Origin: Thamnaconus septentrionalis
Lineage: Eukaryota > Chordata > Actinopteri > Tetraodontiformes > Monacanthidae
Assembly (NCBI GenBank): GCA_009823395.1
Contig: CM020509.1
Coordinates: forward strand, 15,031,501 to 15,095,500
Reading direction: 5' to 3'
Length of the DNA stretch: 64,000 bases
A program made the translations under genes and the position numbers. This document shows, piece after piece, positions 58,287 through 64,000 of the stretch. A model generated the notes under the pieces. That model was given only the letters and a program-made list of their open reading frames with translations, was not told the origin of the DNA and made no database searches. The stretch's first letter is position 1. Every line of letters begins with the position of its first letter.

Positions 58287-59089
58287 ACCTTATCACATAA
58301 AATAAAGGTCAAATAAATAAACTTCTAGTGTATCTTCATTTTTTTATTATATTTTTTTTCTTCTAAAATGTACACCTCTAATTTATTCTCAGTTAACAAT
58401 GACATGGTTGACTGGTTGAAATTTTACACCATCTCAAATCTTCGAGTTTCATTGATTGAGTTTCACAAGAGAGTTATTTTTTTTTTTTTGGTTTCAGAAA
58501 AACAACAAAACGAAATTGTTGCTGAAACAACCAGTTGTGACCTGGGCGGAACGGTGCATGCGCAGCAGGGAGCCTACTAAAAGAAATGACACTGGGAGTC
58601 AGAGTCAGAGTGATTCTTAACGCAATACATCACAAATACAGCCCCCACCACCACCACCACCACCACTTTACACTTTTTATGTATTTCTCGCAGCAATATA
58701 ACATGTCACACTGTTTACTGCAGTTTTATTTCCTGACGGTCGTCACGGTGGGGAGAAGCCCCGACTTAATCAATCAAGCTTTGGCTGAATCCTAAATCAC
58801 CCAAAATGAGTCGCACATTGGGGGCGAAAGATGTTTTGGAGCAGTTGAGTGAGTGACTATTGCCACAGAAAATATTCCTGCTCAACGTTGACAAGACAAG
58901 AATGTGCTAAACAGCGGCAGCAGCAGCGAGGGGCCGGCGCTGATGTGGAGCCTCATGTAGATTTTAGTCTCGCTGGCTGCCGCAGTGTAAGATATTACTC
59001 ATAACCTCTCTCCATTCATCTGCCCCGAGGCTTACAGCAGCTCCTCCGCAGAGACACTTCCTTTACTTCCTTGTTTACTTGTTGCGCGG

Positions 59090-59103
59090 GTTGCCATGGC
59101 GAT
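59090..59103 (+). promoter_or_regulatory. RFX X-box-like motif
   Basis: GTTGCCATGGCGAT has a perfect first half and central region, with the second half-site altered (GGCGAT for GGCAAC). It is only 16 bp from a perfect octamer at 59,120-59,127. Confidence 0.45.
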
Positions 59104-59119
59104 CGCTGACCCGAGGAAT

Positions 59120-59127
59120 ATGCAAAT
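59120..59127 (+). promoter_or_regulatory. POU octamer (ATGCAAAT)
   Basis: A perfect octamer next to the X-box-like motif at 59,090-59,103. Confidence 0.45.
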
Positions 59128-61018
59128 GCCCCACTTGCCGTGTCGACGGGTGTTTTGGAAAGAAGACAAATGCAGCGCACAGGCTTTTGTGTTTGTCGCA
59201 TTGGAAAGCATTGAATTAAGGGCGAATCAAGAGAAAGAGTGGGGTTTTTTTTTTCATGTGGGGGCGGGGTTTCATGCTCTTAGTCTAAATTAGCTGGGTA
59301 GGGTTGGCCACTCAAAATAAAATGGATCACCTGGAAAACTTGGGAGGATGTTTAGAAAATGGTACCAAGCCAGAGGCAGCAGCTGGTTCCAGCAGCTCCT
59401 CATTTTCATCCTGCGTTGAAGTGTTTCTCTGTCTGTCCTAGTTTGGCTCAGTGTTCTTCCTCTGCATTAATAGATGTGTAATTACAGAAAGCGGATTTCG
59501 CTTTTGTTGACATTTTCGTGGAACTGCCGCCACCAGGTCCTAGTCCTGTCTATAATAATTAATCTAAAGTGCATATTTATTGATTGAAAAAAAATCAATT
59601 CAAAAAATCATCTCGTCCCACCGAGTATGATTCTGCTCATCTTAATCTGCATCTCATCTCGAGTCGGAACTATAGAGTCCTGACGTATATAAATGCAGCG
59701 CTGATCGCATTAGGAATGTGTTTCACACTTGCGCACAGCTCCCTCTTTGAGACGCTGCCTGTTCGACGTCGGGGATTCGACGATTCTCTGATTCTTTTCA
59801 GGCAGAGGCACAATGGCAAACACCCACTCGTGACGGCGCATGTGTGCTTGGTAAAAGCTTCCTGGAGCATGAAATAAGCTTTCCCAGGGAAACAGTGTGG
59901 CAGACAGTGGCGGATGTCTCTTGCTATTTGTTAATTAAGTGCTCGCATCCTAAAAATCATAAATGTCACCTCAAACATCTCCCTGCCTTGGCGCCGCCGT
60001 CCTTCCCCCCCGGTTATGCACGGGGCTCTCGCGCCAAATGCTAATGCGCGGCCCGAGTAGTGCTGCGCTCGGCGTTTCTTTTCCATACAGGTAAATAAAT
60101 CCTCTGTTTTCCCCACTTCTTTCCCATCTGCTTCCCCCTTTCTCTTCCTCTTTATCACCCTCAAGGTTGTGCGTGTGTATGTGTGTGGGAGAGTGTGTTT
60201 GTGTGTGTATGTGTGCACACACTCACTCTAGACTGTGATGAGCCTTGAGGAGGCAACTCAAAAATGCTAAGAAATATATCAGCACTTAGCACCTGCCTTT
60301 CCGCCTTCTGACTGACTGACTACACGTAAGGTTGCCTCCCATTGTCACAGCTAAAAAATGCCCACCCAGCCATGGTGCGGTCACGGAGTGGAAAGTGCAC
60401 ACTTCCAAAAAAATGTTTTTTTTTCCCCATGCACCGTGAAATTAAGCTGCATCGAGCCAATGTGGTTGCGTCAGGATGTTGGGGGTTTGCTGTGCTGATG
60501 TCAAAGAGAGTGAAGTTGGGCCCCCCCGAAGGTTTATACTGCACATGGGCACACAATTTTCAGGAGTTGCGCCAAAGAACGGGAGCAGTTCTGCAGACGG
60601 GGTCGACTCTGTCAGGACAGCTGCATGACCGTGACTGCCCAGTCAACTCTGATAATGTCCACAATACAACAAACCATAAAGTACTCGGCACTGCAACCCG
60701 CATGTTTTAGAAGTAAAACCCAATGCAACAGCGTATGGATGAGCTGTTTGGGTTCAGGTTCAGGTTTCAAAAAGGAGGTCAATACGAAAGTGCCAAAAAA
60801 ATAACCCTGTAATTCTATTGTTTGGCCAGCAGGGACCTCTAACGTTGGTCGCAAAAAGACGATTGGTTGTCAATACGTAAAGGAGCCCTAAATTCATAGA
60901 GTTACAAACTGGTTAACATTTTTTTTTGTGTATAAATTTCTCATAAAATGAATATATCAGATATAAATGTCCATTTTGTCCAAATTGGTCTAATCTTGAA
61001 TAAAAATGGCCATAGGCC

Positions 61019-61293
61019 GGGGCGACTGTAGCTCAGGAGGTAGAGCGGGTTGTCCAATGACCGAAAGATTGGCGGTTCAAATCCCGCTCCATCCCAGTCT
61101 GCCGTTGTGTCCTTGGGCAAGACACTGAACCATGAATTGCTCCCAATGGGACTGGCAGTGCCTTGCATGGCAGCAGCCACCCATTGGTGCATGAGTGTGT
61201 GAGTGAATGGGTGAATGAGAGGCCACTGTAAAGTGCTTCGGGGTACCGTGAAGGTGATGAAAGCACTACATAAGTGCAGTCCATTTACCATAG
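61019..61293 (+). mobile_element. tRNA-derived SINE, near full length
   Basis: The head is tRNA-like and keeps both RNA polymerase III promoter boxes: an A box TAGCTCAGGAGG at 61,029-61,040 and a B box GGTTCAAATCC at 61,074-61,084. The body (CCTTGGGCAAGACACTGAA, GTGAGTGAATGGGTGAATGA) leads to the tail GTAAAGTGCTTCGGGGTAC and ends ACATAAGTGCAGTCCATTTACC, as in widespread teleost tRNA SINEs. A possible short CCATAG target repeat flanks it, but this is weak. It is not a functional tRNA gene because the acceptor stem cannot form from the adjacent sequence. Confidence 0.92.
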
Positions 61294-61299
61294 TTGTTG

Positions 61300-63525
61300 T
61301 AGCAGCTTAAGTTTAGCCGCCAACTGTGGCCTGTAACTGTGACAGTGATTGGGTAGGTGTTGCAATCATGCCCTTGGTACCACCAACACATCCAAATGTG
61401 GACTCACCAGGTTTCAAATTGGACCGGAAGCAGAAGATGCTGCTGACCATAAAACCAACGTCTAGGCTTCCGAACAAATATTGGCAAAAGCCAATGGGTG
61501 CTGTCACAGTGACTCCATCCATCATCACATGCAGTCGATGCTTTTCTCTGAGGTTCCAATTACCGCCTCAGACAGCATCTAGAGATGTGACACTCAGCAT
61601 TAAACTGGATCAAAATTCTCTCGTGTCTGGCGGCTTCTTGTGCCGACTTGATTGCCTGATCATGTGAAGGTGGAGACGTTTCAGTGCCAAACCAGCAGTG
61701 ACGTCCCTAAAGGGCGACATGCTGACTCGAGCCCGTTTCTTGTGTCTGTTGTTTTTTTCTTTTTTTGCCTTGGTGGTCATGAAACAGGCGCTGCGAGCGG
61801 CTTTTTTGCTTGGACGAGGGACAATTTCGCTGATTGATCCCTTCAAACGGTCTCCGCACGGCGCTCAATATGACAGACCACCGGCGGCGCTACTTGCAAT
61901 CTCGTTGATTATGTCCACATTCACATCGATTATCATGTGGTCACCTCCCTCCTCACACTCACTTCTCAGCCGCTGCTGTGCGGACGTGGATGTGCATTAT
62001 TGATCGCAGTCTACGAAGAGGGATTTAATTGCACAGTTACCAACTCGCTAACCCACCGGCAGTGGTCCCTCGTCGTGTCTTTCGGCCTAGATGGAAAGCA
62101 CTGCAGATAACTGATGAAGGCGTGATGGGCACTTTTTTTTTGTATTTGTTTGAATTTTCCGGATGCCTTCGTCCGAGGTAGAATGCAGCAGTGGCAATTT
62201 ATAAAGGTTTTCATCGGCGGCTTGAACGGCGGTGTGTGCTGCTTGTCAACAGCAGTCAACGAGGGGATGATGAGGGGAAGGCGATGATGGATGCAGGCAA
62301 GAGCCCAAAACCAATTCATCTTGTGTGTCTACCTGCCAGCCGAGAGTGAGCAGCTGTTTCAACACACCATTAAAAAATGCTGGTGCGGCTCGTCGCGCAG
62401 CAGGTTGGCTCACTTTTTGAAATTCTCTTTCTTAGTGGCAAAGGTTCAAGGGGACATCTCTGAACAGATGAAATCAATACAGGGGAACCTGGAACTTGGT
62501 GTAATCAAAGATCATAAAACACAATCTATTTGATTGTCATGTTGGGTGTAGAATTAGCATTCTGTGTTTATAATATCAGTTTTCTCCATCTTTTTCTCTG
62601 CTGTTTCATTGTTACTAGAAAGCACAACCAAACAAGGTCAGATAAGCAGTCAGCTAAACCTACTGACCACTTGATTTCTGTGAAATTTTATGATCAACCA
62701 CACCAGCCGGCCTCATCGGATGACATATTTTCGATAAACTGCACTTATCATGCGTGATCATACGATTTTAACACAAAAACATAATTCCAGTGATGAAAAA
62801 AATGCGGCCATTAAGCAGGCCATGCAGCTGGAGAGGATGTTAAATGACAAGCCAAAATAACATCCATGCAGTTATTAAGGGAAATGGGATACGCGTCATT
62901 ATTTGTAGTGCTGCAAAATAAATAGAGGGTGAGCGTCTTGTTTGTTTTTGGATGTGCGCGGTCAAAAAAAAAAGTCCTGATAGTGATCAGATGCCACACA
63001 GCTGCAGCACAGTGGTGGACTTTGGTCCAGGGAGATGAGGGGAGGGATCTGAGACAAGCTCCAGCAGACGGGCAGCAGTGACACGGCAGACCAGCAGCCC
63101 GGATAATTATAAAGCCTAAAGGCATCAGCCGCTCTGTATTCCCTGCACGTCCGCATCAGTACAAAATCAGCGGATAATCTGGAGGGAGGGTGTAGTGACA
63201 GACCTGGATGGGAAGGAGGCCGTCTCACCACCAAATCAACCACTTGTTAGTTCCAAACCAGACTTCCCAGTCGTTCAAAGCACAATAAACATGATCCATC
63301 TGTGGTCCCATGCATTATTGAAGCCAAAAAAGATGAAGTTTCAAGCTTTGTGGCGAATACTTAACCATTGTAACCAAACCATATAACACTTGCGTTAAAA
63401 AAAAAAAAAAAAACATATAAGAATGCATAGAAGCCTCCAATTCTAGAATATGAGTGTCTAAAATGCAGGAAAAAAGTGACAGTAAGAATGAAATAAAAGG
63501 TGGTGGGAGCATAGATGTGGTTTCG
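61300..63525. other. Unique stretch, no gene assigned
   Basis: Frames at 61,313-61,528 (minus) and 61,326-61,667 (plus) overlap and have no recognisable domain. The stretch may contain an unrecognised repeat next to the SINE. No splice-flanked exon is seen. Confidence 0.4.
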
Positions 63526-63527
63526 AT

Positions 63528-63832
63528 TAGAGACAGTGGCACTGAGGAAAAGACAGGGGGCGGAGCAGGAGGCAGCAGAGATTCAATTGTTGAGCTTCTT
63601 CTTAGGAGAGACAAGGTTGCATCAGTATCAGGGGGACAGTGCATGAAGTTTCGGGGATAGAGCCATAAAGGCCAGATTGAGATGGTCAGAACATGAGGGA
63701 AACATCGATGCAGGGCTTACTGGCAGGCAGGAGGCCTGGAGGAAGAGTAAAGAGGAGATTTAGGGAGGCCGTGGAGTTAGCCGGAGTAAGACTAGAAGGT
63801 GCAATGCACGAAGTTAGATGGAGGTAGATGAG
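63528..63832 (+). mobile_element. 3' end of an RTE-type LINE (decayed)
   Basis: The order AGAGACAGTGGCACTGAGG, GCGGAGCAGGAGGCAGCAGAG, then AGATTGAGATGGTCAGAAC (encoding RLRWSEH, a decayed form of the family's RLRW-GHV block) and GGCCTGGAGGAAGAGTAAAG matches the C-terminal part of a fish RTE/Expander-like LINE. Frames are broken. It lacks the usual terminal tail and is truncated at about 63,832. Family placement is from memory of the pattern and not from a search. Confidence 0.65.
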
Positions 63833-63834
63833 GA

Positions 63835-64000
63835 GAAAAAGTAAACAGCAGCCATTCATTAATTCAATGAGGTCTTCAAACAACACGGTGAAAAGGCACA
63901 ACAAGCTTTTCCTCCAAATCCATCAGTTACGGTATGCCTTGTGCCCAAGAAAAAGTTCCTAGCAAATTTCTTTTTTAAATGCCCCAAAATATTTAACGAG
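63835..64000. other. Unique window end
   Basis: AT-rich sequence after the LINE remnant. Nothing recognisable. Confidence 0.5.

Larger units (their letters stand above)
58290..61010. other. Unique stretch, candidate regulatory DNA
   Basis: No exon is recognised. 58,920-60,060 has the texture of conserved regulatory DNA and includes the X-box and octamer pair at 59,090-59,127. GT-rich DNA at 60,165-60,215. A CTCF-like CCAGCAGGGAC lies at 60,826-60,836. Confidence 0.45.

Noticed and set aside
61019..61092. A functional tRNA gene
   Set aside because: The A and B boxes belong to a SINE head. The anticodon arm and acceptor stem are degenerate and SINE body sequence follows directly.
1..64000. 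CRISPR array, operons, bacterial or phage genes
   Set aside because: No spaced direct repeats, no ribosome-binding sites with dense coding, and the repeats and transposons are vertebrate in type.

Overview
The window reads as nuclear DNA of a ray-finned (teleost) fish. The evidence is the set of mobile-element remnants (a tRNA-derived SINE with its A and B boxes, a second SINE tail, two copies of one hAT-type MITE with 8-bp target duplications, and LINE reverse-transcriptase fragments of fish type), together with very abundant (GT)n, (CT)n, (GATA)n and CTG microsatellites and CpG-rich patches in AT-rich DNA. I recognised no complete protein-coding gene. The long reading frames are low-complexity, GC-rich stop-poor DNA or isolated, and none showed a family motif. 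I cannot name the species or the locus.

Layout. 1-24.8 kb is mostly unique non-coding DNA: two perfect back-to-back hairpins near 0.6 kb, a CpG-rich patch at 4.1-4.3 kb, paired X-box and octamer motifs at 7.2 kb, several microsatellites, a decayed LINE at 21.3-21.85 kb (minus strand) and a homeodomain-motif-rich stretch at 22.4 kb. 24.8-25.63 kb looks like a promoter and first non-coding exon on the plus strand: a G-run block, a CpG-rich region, then an excellent CAG|GTGAGA donor. 25.6-32 kb is rich in GA, CTG, CAGG and GATA tracts, including two long CTG arrays. 32-45.8 kb is unique DNA with CpG-rich clusters at 33.6, 39.6 and 43.1 kb and a SINE tail at 39 kb. 45.9-64 kb carries most transposon relics (hAT-like GTAAT-rich element, two MITE copies, SINE tail, SINE, LINE 3' end), X-box motifs at 49.1, 57.5 and 59.1 kb, a possible second exon at 51.83-51.94 kb and an unexplained coding-like patch on the minus strand at 57.06-57.25 kb.

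Interpretation (inference). Sparse transposons, the lack of genes, ten perfect POU octamers (about three expected) and X-box motifs paired with octamers fit a long intron and/or regulatory desert around a plus-strand, developmentally controlled gene starting near 25 kb. This rests on motif reading by eye. Cross-species alignment and RNA data would decide it.
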